From assembly GCF_036370855.1 (NCBI RefSeq), contig NC_088103.1, positions 36,683,904-36,747,903 on the forward strand: 64,000 nt of DNA. The letters run 5' to 3'. Source of the stretch: Dromaius novaehollandiae. Taxonomy: Eukaryota > Chordata > Aves > Casuariiformes > Dromaiidae. Shown piece after piece: positions 1 to 13,333 of this stretch. Every line of letters starts with the position of its first letter. Positions within the stretch are counted from its first letter, which is position 1. The notes under the pieces were generated by a model that saw nothing but the letters and a program-made list of their open reading frames with translations, ran no database searches and had not been told where the DNA came from. Position numbers and translations under genes: made by a program.

Positions 1-464
1 ATGGTGTAGACATGGTGCCATTCCCAAGCTTAGTGTTGGAGACCTCTGAGACCTCAGAGAGCATCCCTGGGAGAGAGGGATTGCCTGGAAGACCCGTTTC
101 CTTCACGCTCAGCCCCACTCCAACCCTCTCACCTGGAATCAGAGCTGCTCCCAGGGCAAAGCCACTCCGGGAAGCATGTGCCCTTGGAGACTGGCAAAGC
201 AGGCAGATGTCTGCAGCTGTGGTGCCTACCAGCTCCCACTGAGCACCAGTAACCCCTGCACAGCCTGCAGCCAAGAAACCTCTGTGTTCATGGAAGTGTA
301 TCTGCCTGAAGGGGAAAGACGCCGCTGAGGTGCCGTAAGAGGACATATAGCTGGGTGTGGGTAGCTAGTAAATAAGGCACTGTATGTTGGTAAAAATGTG
401 AGAAGTGTGGATACAGTCACAGGCTCAATACTGTCACTGTTCACAGGCATGGGACTGGACAGGT

Positions 465-545
465 CCTTATTATTATCATTAATCTGATAACACTGTGCTA
501 GGTGCTTTACAGACACACGTGGATAAATGGCTATGGCCACCATTT
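465..545 (+). repeat. MIR-like SINE remnant
   Basis: A TTATTATTATCATTAAT stretch is followed by CACTGTGCTAGGTGCTTTAC and AGACACA. This order resembles the old amniote MIR-type consensus (tgtgctaggcgctgtacaaacaca). Recognition is by eye, so the ends are approximate. Confidence 0.5.
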
Positions 546-1371
546 AGATCTGTTTAGAAATGCACACACCTATGCTAGGATGTGTCAATTCCTACGAGAA
601 GCTCATGTTGTTGGATAGCAGCCCCCCAGCTGTACTCGCTGTAGACATGCCAGCTCTCTTTGCAGACGGCAGAGCCATGGCAGCAAAGCGAGGTTGCTCT
701 AGCTTGTTCCCTAACCCACACCAAAGAAGCCAATAACTGTGGAGAGCTGCGGAAACCAAAGCAGGCAGAAAGCAAAGCAGCTTTTCATTTGCCCCAGTTT
801 CACCCCCCGCAGTTTTATGGAGCTCAAAAATCAATTTCTCCCGATTTCCACAAGTGGAAAGTATTCCCATATCTAAGTATTACAGTCTGAAAAAGGGAAG
901 ACACCAAGCAGACAGCAAAGCAACGGCTCTTTCTTTTCTTCTCCAGCCCTAGAGTTATTGGGACATGCATACAAGGAAGCCTCCAGAGACCCATGAGTCC
1001 TGCAGTTGCTTTCCCCTTTGAGCAGATTGCTTAGTTGCATTTATGCTACCTGGTCCCACTTTTCACCTCCCCATCTGAAGAGAAAACAAAATCATACAGA
1101 AAACCCAGCACAGCCCAGATGCACTCAGGAAGGCTTTGGACTGTGAATTACATTGAAAGGAAATTTGAGGAAGACAGCGACCTTGCTTTCTCCAGCACAC
1201 AAAAGGGACTGATATCATATTTACTTTCACAATGACTTAACCCCTCTACCCCATCTCCTCACACCAGATTTCACCCTCATTAACTAGGTTATAACCACAT
1301 GTGTTTGTTCTAAAGCTACTATAACTTCTTGCTTGTTGTAGGTCAAGGCAAGCTGTATGTGAGCAAACATG

Positions 1372-1405
1372 GTATATACTTACCACGGAAGTATATACTT
1401 ACCAC
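1372..1405. repeat. 15-bp direct repeat, 19-bp spacing
   Basis: GTATATACTTACCAC occurs at 1372-1386 and again at 1391-1405, with four bases between. Read on the minus strand each copy contains GTGGTAAGTATATAC, a strong 5' splice donor sequence. Confidence 0.9.
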
Positions 1406-1902
1406 CATGGAAAGATGCTGGATCCAGAGACGTCTGCCTGTAGGAACTCCAAAGCCCTCTGCCTAAAGGAGGAGCCTCTCAAAAACTGACGACACTGACA
1501 TCAGTACTGAAAACCCCACCACTTCAGACATGCCACAACCTTGGCTGTGACTGAAGATCCAGCTCCCACAGCTTCAGCTCACAGCCCAGTGTACATGGAC
1601 TCATTTTGAGAGAAAAGTTGAAAAGCACTTCACTGGCAGAGAGACCAGCTTTTCCATAGATTTACGCAAGTCCTACCTTCCTACATGAAGCTAAGATAAA
1701 TTTACTCTGCAGTCCTTCCACACGGTAGGGAGTATCACGCTTTGTGAATGGTCTGATTACAGCCAGAGGGACTGCTCCCAAAGTGCTGCCTAGAGAGTGT
1801 GAGCATGGCCTTACGGTTAATTTTTTACTCAAATGAGAATTAATGGGCTTGGACTTCAGATGAGAAATAGCTACTAGTTCTCTCAGGAAAAAGAGCTCCA
1901 GT

Positions 1903-1955
1903 TCACATGTGTGTGTGGGTACATGTGTGTGCACATGTGCACATACATGCATGTG
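1903..1955. repeat. Degenerate GT/CA-rich stretch
   Basis: The stretch is built from TGTGTG, ACATGTG and CACATG units, an eroded dinucleotide repeat. Open frames over it on both strands (Cys/Val/His-rich) are products of the repeat. Confidence 0.7.
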
Positions 1956-4900
1956 AAAGACCAAATTTTGCTTATGTACAGCTGAAACAGAAACGTTTCA
2001 GGCAATTCCCCCCCTCTCCAACAAACTTCCACTACCTTGCATGTGTTAACAAAACATGTCGTGGTGTCCTGTTTTCCCCTCACAGTTTTTAAAAGTGAGA
2101 GCTTTGGAGTAATTTATTGTCCCCATTTACTACTCTTTTCATCAAATACAGAAATCAATAACAAGCTCCTGGTCAATAAAGAGCTATTTATTGAAGGCAA
2201 AAGCTTCTTACAGGTGCTAAAAAGGAAAAAATAGAGGAATAATTAATAAGTGTTTGACAGTGGCCACCGGGCTGTAACTAATAAGGGGAATGTATCATCT
2301 GTTAGGAGAAAGTTTTCATTTCACAGCTGCCTTGAAGACCTGAGGACATTTCTCCTGCTGCCTGAAAGAACAGGGCTTAGTTAGTTACATCATCAAATGG
2401 AAGTTTTAGCCAAGTATGGAAAACTTTTCTGGCTCTCTTCGAAAGTTAGCTCTTGCCTACACAGACTCTCTGCCTCCAGCGAGTCAAAAAGCTGCTTTTG
2501 CATTCCTGCAAAGTAGGAGTTAGACTCTAATTCCCTAATCATAGCATATCTGCACCCCTTGCTTCATTAAGGTTTAGATCCCGCTGCCTTACTGACACAG
2601 ATCTTCTAATCTTTACTATGCAACTTAAAGGAAATGTTAAGTGCAGCTTATCACCCATGGTTCAGCAATCTTGGCACCATCCAGCAGAGCCCAGAGCCCA
2701 ACCTGTTACCATGCTGGTTTCATTCTGCCCCCATTGAACTCGAGAGGGCATTAGTCGCCCCGAAGAGGTAGGCTCCAGCTCACGGGGATAAAGCAAGAGG
2801 GACACGAAGAAAAATATAACAGTTGTTGTTCCATAAAATAAAAGTGCCCATTAAAACTGAGCCCTCAAACTGACAGAGGAATAAATGCATCACCAGAAAT
2901 TCACAAATGAATTACTCCATTTTTAGGAACTTCCTCTATTCCCTCTGGTTTGCAAATTCTGCAGCAGATCACTTCGGATAGTCAGGGTGCTAACTGTTCC
3001 CTCTGCTTAGCCATCTTCGGTGACCTGGAGACCCGACCTGTGCTGAATTCACATGTACCTAGGCGTTTTGCATAATCTCTATTCAGAGAAATTATAACCC
3101 AATTTCTTTTTTCCAGATGAAGACAGAAAAATAAAAGGGGGATTGCAGCAGGAAATAGTGTAGCCTACAAGGCAGAACTCAAATCGTTTGCCTTGACACC
3201 AAGGTTTATTGGAAAGGTTTTGTGGATATATTCCTGCTGTGTTATATCAATATCCAAACAGTTCAGATACACCTTCTGCCTTCTTTTGCTCCATAAGCTT
3301 TTATTTTCTCCCTCAGTGCTATCCTGTTTTAGTGAAAAGTGATCACTCTACATTATCGCACTGTTCTGACCCCTCAGGTGCCTCAGCTATTAGACTATAC
3401 TGCCCCATACGTGAAGACAAGAATATCAATATTATCTATATACCCATCCTGATGAACGAATAACTACTACAAAATCACCATGAGGGGAGAGGCATTTAAA
3501 ATGTCCAAGGAATAAAATTTAAAAGGGGAAAAAAAACAAAGCCAAAAAGAAATGAGGTGTTTGTCTGCATGGAGTACTTGACTGTGGAATAACAGCCTTC
3601 AGCAAAGATTACCTCCTTCCGACGAGGAGAAGTCGCTGCTGCTGCTGCTTCTGTAGAAGTGAGTATGAACAAAGAACTGAGCTGTTCGGGTATGAGAAAT
3701 AATTGAGTCTATAATCCGTTATGTCTCTCCAGATGGAGGCTCGTTAGCTTTTCAGGCCACATGCACTAAAATTCTGACAAGTTCGTACCAAAGTCCAGAC
3801 TAGTCAAACACCTCACCTGCCTTTCTGTGGCCTATAGGCTTCTTTTTAACCCGCACGGTTGCAATGGTTTCGTTAGCGGTAATGAGGAGAATGCTCCAGC
3901 TTTGAACCCAATCTGTATACAGCAATGATGCGAAGGCATCCAGATGTAAACAGACTGACATTTGGTATATTTAGGGTTTAATCTATATGTAAATTTCCTG
4001 AACATACTTAAATAAAAAATAATTCACAAAAATTTATGTTTACAACTTTGGATGAGATTCTTTATGTCTTTAACTAATGCTTTCATATCTGTGCTGTTGT
4101 ATTTTATAACACCGAGCTGATTGATTGTTTGAGCAGGACTAGAACTGAATGTTTCCTTTTATAAAAACAAAAAACTGACGTGAGAAGTTTTGTTAGATGA
4201 GTAACAAGCTTCGGTAGCACACGTAAAACCTCTACTGAGTGTAGGTCTTTAAGTTAGGCATTTGTGAACTTACACAGGAAAAACTTTAAGAACAGCATTG
4301 AAGTCCAGCTTAACTTTTAAAGCACATGGGACTCCTAAATCTTTCAGGTTTGCTTGCTTCATTTCCAGCTGTTTATTAATATTAGCTGGACAATCCACTG
4401 CTTCACATGTGTTACTTATAAAGCATGGGTCATTATTCCAAATACTGGCACTGACTCCCAAGATGCTGTTGAGCTATAAATTCAAATTGCTGGACATTTC
4501 CCAGCTGCTGCTGGATTATGAATATTAGAGTTGAAATTTTAATATCACATGACAAAGGTGAAATGAGTCATGACCTGTGGGAACTTTAAATCTCTGCCTT
4601 ATGAGCAGTGGCAAAATGTGAACAGTCAGAAATAATTCCCAGTATAGATATAAGAAAGGCCATTACAGTCCAGATCAGAGTTTTCTCCCTCAGTTTCTGG
4701 TGTCTACAAATGGCCAGCAGCAGATGCTCAGGGAAAGTGCAAGAATCAGGGCAAGAATAGCGATTGCTCCCGGGAATGGACACTGGGTCCCGCTCCAGCC
4801 AGCTCCCCGGTTTGCAGAATCAGAGACCAGCAGTTTGGAGAGCTCTGCAGAGACCACCTGCACCATAGTCTAAACACAGCCTACAAGTATTTGAAGATTT

Positions 4901-5389
4901 GCAGTAAGTGAGAAACCAAAATATTGTGGTGCACCATAGCATTGCCCCAAGCGATCCGTAACCTAACCAACTGCAGGTTCAAAGCGTTCCCATAGACACA
5001 TTCAGCAGCTCCAGCATGAACCGAGACGGCTGAAAAATCTGAGTACAAAAAAGTCTTTTGCATCAGACAGACATCATTTTAAGGCCAGAAAAGGGCCTTA
5101 AACAAAGGCACAAGTCACTACCTCCTCTAGTCCCTCCTGCGCTGAGAACAATAATTCTCTAAGACAGCCAGCCTTGATTGAAAGTCTTCAAGCAATGAGA
5201 TTCATCATTCCATTAACTCTCACAATTTCTCATTTCCATGGCAGTGAAACATTAGTTTTCATGAAAACCGAGAAGCAGGCATGTTGAAAGGAAATGCTCA
5301 TATGTATAGAAAGAATGAATCATGAATGCTCATACTTAATTTCTGTTTAAATCTCTCGCTAGCATGCAGGTCATAAACAAGAGACCTAA

Positions 5390-5720
5390 CAATTTTCAGA
5401 TCTTTATCTAGATGTAAAATGTTCTTTTTAATCTTAAAAACTGTGTAATGTATGAAATTCTAAAATATATACTTTTGCATATAACCAAGCCATTCATATT
5501 GAGATGGTTTAATTGCCTAGTTTAGTAAGAGCCACATTTGTCAGCTGTATGCAATTTTCAGACTATTTTATTCTTATTATATTTGTAGAAAGACTGAAAA
5601 CAATGGATTATATGCACTTTGATGCCTTTATCTTAAAAAGTAGGAATATTTAAATGCCATGTCTGATTAAAAATTCACCAGTTGGTAATGCTGAACTGGG
5701 AATATTTTAAACATAATTTC
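5390..5720. other. AT-rich unique block, possible conserved non-coding element
   Basis: AT-rich but not low-complexity sequence with no open frame of note. It contains CAGCTG E-box, ATGCAATTTT octamer-like and TTTATCTTAAA words. It resembles the texture of vertebrate conserved non-coding sequence, but conservation cannot be tested here. Confidence 0.2.
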
Positions 5721-5729
5721 AAGGCAAAA

Positions 5730-8700
5730 TACATGTGGAGGGCATGTAGGTAAGTTAAGAGAAAGCCTGTTGCAAGCACGATCAATAAAAATATTCATTA
5801 AAAATCCTGGCTAGTCAGAGTTAATGGTTCACTTAGGAGAATCTCAAACACCTTAAGGGGAAGACAATGTACAATGAAGACATTTAATTAACCTTAACTC
5901 TGACCCCCATAGCAATAACATTCACGTATCTTGCAGTCATTATTTCTTTCCTACCTGCAACGTACCTATGGGAGCACACTTTCTCATCACACCTACCTAT
6001 CCATGCTTTTCTAAATTTCTCCAAGATAAGTATAAGGGACACAATGAAATCATATAAAGAAGCAGAGACAATGAGATGAAATTAAAGATAAACATAAACA
6101 GAGCACATCTTTTCTGCTGGGGTGGGAAAATGTTCAAGGTATGAAAACACAAGCTGTAGCAATGCAAATCCAGCTGTTCCTCCCCTCTTGCTGCTCCACA
6201 ACAGGAGACTGGTGAACAGAGGGGAAGAGGGGAAGAGTTATAGGGAGAGAGAATCCCCTATTTTACATTCAAAAGAAATAATTACATGGTTCTGGGAACG
6301 ACCAGCCTTTTTCCTGGGTTCCTTATCTGTAAGAAATAATAGCCAGGGCTTACACATGGACGTCAAGGAAAGGCACCAGCCCAGGGGAGGTAAGGTGAAA
6401 GAAAGGCAGAAGTCACTAGCTTAAACTCCTTCATATACTTCCCAGATTTATGCTAAAGCTCTTTGTAATCTCTCCCCCACAAACACTATAACTACGATGT
6501 GAACCCCAGACTGGGTGTTGTTAGAGATTTATTCACTAAAAGCTTTTCGACTCACCTTCCAAATGCACAGCAAATTTGCACAGGAGTGTCAAGCACTCCT
6601 GAAAAAACCATATGGAAAAAGAAAAAAGCTGAGAATTTTAGGAGGCGAATGAGAAATTCCTGATTTACATGCAGAATTTCTGAATGTTCATACAGGCCTA
6701 TGAGCACACAAGGTTTAAAGGAAAGGGAGAGGAACCCCACACTTTGGAGAAATTCCTGCTACAGAAGGGGATGTAAGAAAAGTGTAATTTCCTTGATCCA
6801 TATTGAATACTCACAAAGGAATGGAGAGAGGTCTTGAAAAGCCAGATCTGCTAAAGACAAGGGCTGAAACGCATTAGGTCACCAGCTGCACCAAAAGAGA
6901 AGCATAGAACACAATTGCAAGTCATATTTGGAAGTTATTTGGAAAAGAGAACAATTTCCTCTTCACCATACTAAAATAGCCTTCCTAAGATGGTACTGTT
7001 ATAGGAAACAGAGCCATAAAATGGATGCAGAGTGTGTAAGAGAGTAAAATTTGGTGCAACATGGATTATTTTTCCTTGCCTTGAGAAAGCAATATACATT
7101 CACCGTACTAGATGAGAACAAAAAAACTAACCCAAAACCTGCTTAACTCAAAGAAGAGACTGCCATTGACTTCATCAGACTATAAATCCAATCCCAAGGA
7201 AGATAAGTGAAAACTGTGTGCTTTCTATCATTGGTAAGTGATGCAAGTGAGGAGAGCTATTTTCCAGACATGCCCAGTTCCTTTGAATTCAGTTGGCTGC
7301 AACATGTGGTTGAAGCAGACCATCTCTGAAATGCAACCTCTGCCCAGGTAGGACAGAGATCCTTTAGACAGCCCAGTGCACAAGCTGCTTTAGGGAGCAG
7401 AGCAGCTCCAACACTCACATGTCGGGGAAGAGCAGGTACCATTACCTGGCTGATGCCATGATTGCTCTAAGATGTATGGATGTATTCTAACATCTGCAAA
7501 TCTCAGAACAAATATGAGTGCTTGCATAGCCTCTCCCAGGCCATCTAGGACCTGGAATTTGGTCTCAGCAGAGATGTTATCGTTCCTTCATTCACCAGCC
7601 CCACTTCCCTGGAAGACACCAGGAAGAAGTCAGCTCAATCCCATTTCGTTTATGAGATCTGATAGGAGGATAGGCCGAGGCCTTACAACCTCAGAGCAGT
7701 GGTCTTTTGCATCCATATATGAAGTAAAATATCTGAACTCATTACTTGGAGCAGATAGCATCTGTTATATCGTCATTGTGCAGACTATGAACATAAACTA
7801 CTTAGAAAGATCAATACTTGTAAGAGATACCAGAGGAGAGGGAGACAGATGGCTTAGATGAGAAAAGCCTAACTATTCCTGAAGGATTTGTGGTCATAGC
7901 ATCTTGGCTGTTTCCTTAGACCTGGCTTTCCAAATATTTTGCCTGCATAGAATGTGCAGGTGAGCACAGAAAATACGACGAGATAGCCCAAATCCTTTCT
8001 ATGAGAGCTGTAATAACAGTTCTGTTGTACCACTACTAGAAACAAAACTCCACATTTAGCTCCAATACCCAGGCTTTGCCTATGGTCCGTAAGAACAAGT
8101 CTGCTGGCATATCACATCAGTAAGTTTGATTCCTTTCTTTGAGTCACACATCGGAGAGCCAGGCAACACCCCTGGCCTGCAATACCTGCTCTTGAACTCC
8201 AGCCACATATCCTGGGCATTAGACCAAAACCCACTGACTCCAAGAACTTTTTGATCTAACTGCAGAAACACATTTGCCAGCAAATATGAACAACTTTCTG
8301 ATAAATACTCTCTCCCTGCCCTTTGAAATCCATACACTGCTGATAAGTTAGTCATGGAGCCTGCTCAGCTATCAAGTCTTATTGGAAAGGACTGGGAGAC
8401 ATTTTGCCAAGCTTTTGCTTTGAACCTAACTGCTAGTTAAAAGCTGCCATGAACTTTGCTGCATGCAATATTTTGCCATCCAAAGCAAGAAAAGCAGGAA
8501 AAAAAAAAAAACACTCATCCTGGAAGGAAATTAGCATCTGGCAGCCTAATAACCCCTTCCCTGCAGCACACGCAGGGTGGTGTAATTAAAGCCATAAAAT
8601 ATTCAGAATTGATTTCTGCATTTGGAAGATACACTTGCAACATGATGATGATGATGCTGTGTGCTTGGAAAGAAATTCTCCTCATAAAAGCTGTTCTGAC

Positions 8701-11700
8701 TACGAAACCTGCTGATCCCATCCTGCCTATCCCGGGGGTGATGATGGTCAATTGCCCCAGGCAGCAAATATGTTCAGTTCCTATCCAGCCCCAAGCAACC
8801 CACATCCCAAGCAGTCATAGACTGACACTTCACAATTTGAACTGGGCAGTTCTCCTGCAAAACTCCCTTTAGTACATTTATGCAATCACCCAAGTGCACA
8901 CCCAAGCCTGGTGGCATGTCCTGTACCAATACTGTACTGACGCACACCAGTAACCAGCCCCCACTCAGCGCTCGGCAGTGATTGAGCTCCTCAGCAAAGT
9001 AAGGGGCACCAAGACCCTAGCAGATTAATTAGAGCTGCCCACAGATCAGAAACAGTCATGGAATTGGTCCTTGTTCTCCAAAGGCTGGTGATTTACCAGC
9101 ACACCTCATGGCACTGCAAAGTATGCAGATGTCCTCCCACCCTTCCTATACCGGCACTGCTTTGAAGTGACCAACTGTGATTTCCCGTTGATGGAAGAAC
9201 ACCCCAACCCAGGATTTTGCTTTGATGTTCTTGCTTCTGTTTGGTACGTGTGAAAGTCTTCTCAAGTCTGTCATGTTCCCTCTAAAAGCAGCACCAATTT
9301 CCTAATATATATCTAGCTTAGAAAGAAATATGAGAACTCAAGATGAAAAACCTTTTAAACACAGTTCATTTGCAATAGTGTTTTACCCTGTACAGTATAT
9401 AGAGAGTAACCAGTCTGCCTTGAGAAGAGACATTTAGACCCTCTGTTGGATTTTTCCTCCTCTGCTTTCCACCCCTATTTCGACCACTGCAGTGACAGCT
9501 TTGCAAGGTCTCACTTGTCATGCTGTGGGGCAGGTTTATGAAACTGGTATTTTCCTTGCAAATTCAAATCAGGTACTTTCTCAGGTGCACTAGCCTGTTT
9601 AAGAAAAGAAATACATAGCTGCTGCAGACATCAACGCCACAATCACGAAAAAAATAGAATACCTCTTGAAACACTTTGGTAGGAGAGCTCCAGTCCAGTG
9701 CTTCATGACAAGTCTTCCACCCACCTCAACACAAGAAGGAAGATGAGTGTGATCAGAGGAGCCCTGGGTAAAACCTATAGCCAGGCTACCTTCCTGCAGA
9801 GCAGCTGTTTCCCAGGCTATGACATGGATCTGTCATGACAAAAACCCTTGACCTCAGAGCCACCAGCTGCATGAGTTTGCTTTAAAACCCCATAATCCCT
9901 CCTGCTGCACTTCATGATGTGAACCAGGAGTTCTTTTGCCATGTGTAGCTAAGAGAGCAAATGCAGTGTGAGGTCCACTCTGCGGCCAGCTCTGAGGTAG
10001 AACAAAACTATTCCCAAAATTCAGCTAAAATTTGTTTCTTGGCCTGTTCAAAAAAATAAAAATAAAAAGAAAGCAGCTGTCTTGCAGAGCACACCAGATG
10101 GGTCCCCTGATTTGCAGCTACAGTCTTTAGGAGAGGTAAGAAATAATGACCTGAGAAGTTCCTTGCTTCTGAAAGCCAAAAGACAGTCTGAATAAAAAAT
10201 TCATTAATCAATATTCTCCCATCATCTTTCACCAATTAAGCCTGTAAGTTATTGTACCTTAAAAGATATGCCAGATATGCCAGAGCAAAGATATTATGGG
10301 CTCAGCTTTGGCTGTTCACCTATGAAAAATAAAACCTGCTTAATTTTTATATGGTGATAATTATGCAACTTATTTTTGGAGGTAATTAATTCAGCAAGGC
10401 TGAGATGCACAACACAGAAGAGTGGGCTGTGCCCAAGTATGCCCTGCTGTAAGGACAGCTCTGCTGTCCCTTTGAATGCTTGCAGCACCAGAATTAACCT
10501 CTGCAAACATCTTGGGAGAGAAAAAAAGAGCCCTCCCAGCAAAACTAAATTCCACTGCCAGCTAACATTTGTTCCTTTTTATCTATACATTTGTCTAATT
10601 AAGAAGATATAGTGCCATTTTAATTTTCATATAAACTCTTAACATCAACGGGAACGCATTCTGCAAACCAAACAAGGATTTATTAAGATAATAAAGCAAG
10701 CACTTCATAAAAATTTAAATGCCTGGTACAAGCATCTTTTTCACAGAGGCCAAGGAAATCTCTTAAACTGGGGAAGGGATCTGCCAGCTTCATATTGTTC
10801 CTGCAAGCTGATGTCCAAGCACCTATATAGGAGGTACATGCACGCAGATGTGTTCCCACGTCTGGGACCATACACTCTATCACACTGAGACTTCAGCAGA
10901 ATTTTAGCTGTGTGCCAGCTTTGCACTTTTTCAAGTACAAGGGTGCACTTGTTCAAATTAATTGACTCATTTACAAGGACCTCAGCTAGGGGGAAAAATG
11001 TATTAGATTCCCTTGCTTGAGCTGCATTGCCTGTTTATAACAACCTATTCAATCAAAGGAAGGGGAGATGAAGATCTTTTTTTTTTTTGCCAGTGTGGCA
11101 GGAAAGACTGTGAAGCTTTAAGTGACCCCTCGAGAGACAAAGTGAAAAGCTTTTGGAATGAGTTGCATTTTTAACACAAGAGCACGTTTTCGTTTCGGTT
11201 CTGCTCTGGAGACTAAACGAAAGGGTCATGCTCCCAACTCCCAGCCGTCCTGGGTGCAGCTACTGCACCACCACCACCACCACCTCCTGACTTGACCCAT
11301 TTCCATAGCCAGGGAGATATTAACACCTCAGAGTAATAGCGCACAATAATCCCTTAAACCCCATAATCCAACAACATTGTGATTGCTGACTAATGATTTT
11401 GGAGTTGAGGCATAATTAATTGATTTCTCTATAAGGTGACTGAGGATATTAAAGTGATCTGTAGCTCTGCCTCATTTGGCTGGGCCACGCAAGACGATAT
11501 TCCCTGAGGGCAGCCATTCCTGAGGCAGCCAGACAAAATCTAGCCAGGCCCTATGAGACCAGGACTGCGAGGGACCGTGGACCCTGCCCCAGACACCACG
11601 TCCTCTGTCTCCTCGCAATATGTGGGGACTGCAGTCATCTCCTCCCACTTCAAGCTCTGCCCCTGCTGGGGGCAGCACTGACTCCGGACCAGGCACCCTG

Positions 11701-13250
11701 GGAACATCTTGGTCCCTTGGCCAGCCAGGGAGATTTTTCAATCAGTTCGCCTCACTATTCACCAAACAATTTACTGCCTATTGGTGTTGACCCAGCAGAA
11801 AGGATCTCCTTCCCCAAACCCTACAAAGAACTGGGGAGAAGAGAGGTGGAAAGGAGGCTTATTTCTCATTTCCATAACACACGCTTGATTTGATTCTTTT
11901 TTAACTCTGTAGGTCTTTCCTCAAGAGGCATTTCTGAATTTCAACAATCCTTTCTTAAAAGCATATGAAAAACACCGCTCTTTTACAGGGCCAAATTTTG
12001 CGAAATGAAAGTAAAAGATTCAGAGAAGGGATAATACTGCACAAATTTGGGGGCAGGGAGGGCCTACAAATCCCAAAAATGACCCTTAAAAAGGTGGGGG
12101 GAAAGGGAAAGGATATTCAAAAATATCAAAGTGTGCTGAGAAGTTCCTACAGAGAACTAATGAACTGGTCCTGCAATCTAGTAGATCCCAAACTCTTTGA
12201 TCTGAGAGACCATTCCGGTTATTTCTAACAAACCACATTTTCTCCCTCTTCCCTTCACTTCCGAGTTTGAGTGTCCCTTCAGTCAGCAAAGGCTGTCACT
12301 GAGCTGTTAGGACCGAGCTCTGTATGGTGACATTGTTCCTCCTTCATGTTGGTGACTGCACTGCAGCAAATGCCAGTGGGAGCAGCTGCGGGCTTACTCG
12401 GGTGCCATCATGCAAGAAAGGACATTGACACTCAAACCAAACCGTGACCACCAGTGCTGCCAAGCGAAGGACCCCAAGCACAACCATCCTGTCACTATCT
12501 GAGGACTCCTTTTAGCCACAAAGAATTTCTTTATCTTAGAGTCCCTACATCTCTGAAAATTTCATCAAGTTCGAACTGAAATTCACCACAGTGGAAACAG
12601 AGGCATCTTTATGGAAGACGTTAGATAAGGGTCCAAGAGGCTAAAAATTTCTGCAGAGGACAGGTACAGCACAGGCAGGAAAAGGACAATCTTCCCACTC
12701 ACCCTCCTCCTCTGGCCATGACCTGCAGCACGATAGCACGAAAGTGAGGGAGGCTGGGGACAGGCAGAGACAAGCTGGACAGCCAGATATGGAGTGATGC
12801 ACTCAGAGCCGGTTTGCGATAGCAAGTCAAGAGAGTCGATAATGTTTGCCCTATATAAAGGGTGCTGTTTACTGTCATAGCTAGAAAAATGAGCAGCACG
12901 ATCTAGTGGCGAGGACTGTCAGGATCACTATGGTGTGTTGCTAATGCTGTCTGTGGGCTCTGCATCTCCTTTGTTTTTGCTCTCCCTGTAAACCTGAAGC
13001 ATAGAGGCAGCAGTTCCCTGTAACTCTGGGTCTTGGTGAGTTTTGCAGTTAGCAGGTTGCCACAAGTCACCAGCTGATAACTGATGGTTTAGCACAGGGA
13101 ATTCAGTTGCTTTCCTGGAGGAGATTAGTCTCCTGCTTGCTAATGCTCCGATGAGTAATTCCTGCAGCCAAAGAAGCAGATGATCTGCTTGCAACCTGCA
13201 CGGTCACTCCCCAGATGTGCACATTATGTGGTAACAATTTATTTTGCATG
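5730..13250. other. Intergenic, no gene found
   Basis: Only short frames without recognisable domains occur. Contents include a 12-A run near 8500, a GATGATGATG run near 8643, a T run near 11077, a CAC repeat (11266-11284), two AT-rich blocks (10230-10420 and 11330-11460) and a GC-richer stretch (11480-11740) with a small CTGCCCC/GGGGCAG hairpin. Confidence 0.7.
11266..11284. repeat. (CAC)n trinucleotide repeat
   Basis: Six CAC units in a row, flanked by unique sequence. Confidence 0.9.
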
Positions 13251-13281
13251 GATGTTATAAATAACAAAAAAAGGTTTTTTT

Positions 13282-13333
13282 AGGGAGAGGCAATAGCTTT
13301 TCTCAGATCATCTAAAAGCTATTACTTCTCCCT
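13282..13333. repeat. Imperfect inverted repeat, 20-bp arms and 12-nt loop
   Basis: The left arm AGGGAGAGGCAATAGCTTTT (13282-13301) pairs with the right arm AAAAGCTATTACTTCTCCCT (13314-13333). There is one G-T wobble and one mismatch. Weaker T/A pairing extends the stem outwards by several bases. Size and shape resemble a microRNA precursor or the core of a small hairpin transposon. I do not recognise either family. Confidence 0.85.

Larger units (their letters stand above)
1..5380. other. Intergenic, no gene found
   Basis: All reading frames here are short and show no recognisable domain, codon bias or splice-linked continuation. Contents are an old MIR-like SINE piece near 465-545, a duplicated 15-mer (1372-1405), a degenerate GT/CA-rich stretch (1903-1955) and ordinary unique sequence. 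A short CTG run lies near 3635. Confidence 0.7.

Noticed and set aside
8456..8872. 138-codon plus-strand frame in the intergenic part
   Set aside because: It begins over an A run and a GATGATG run giving Lys and Met runs. No similarity recognised.
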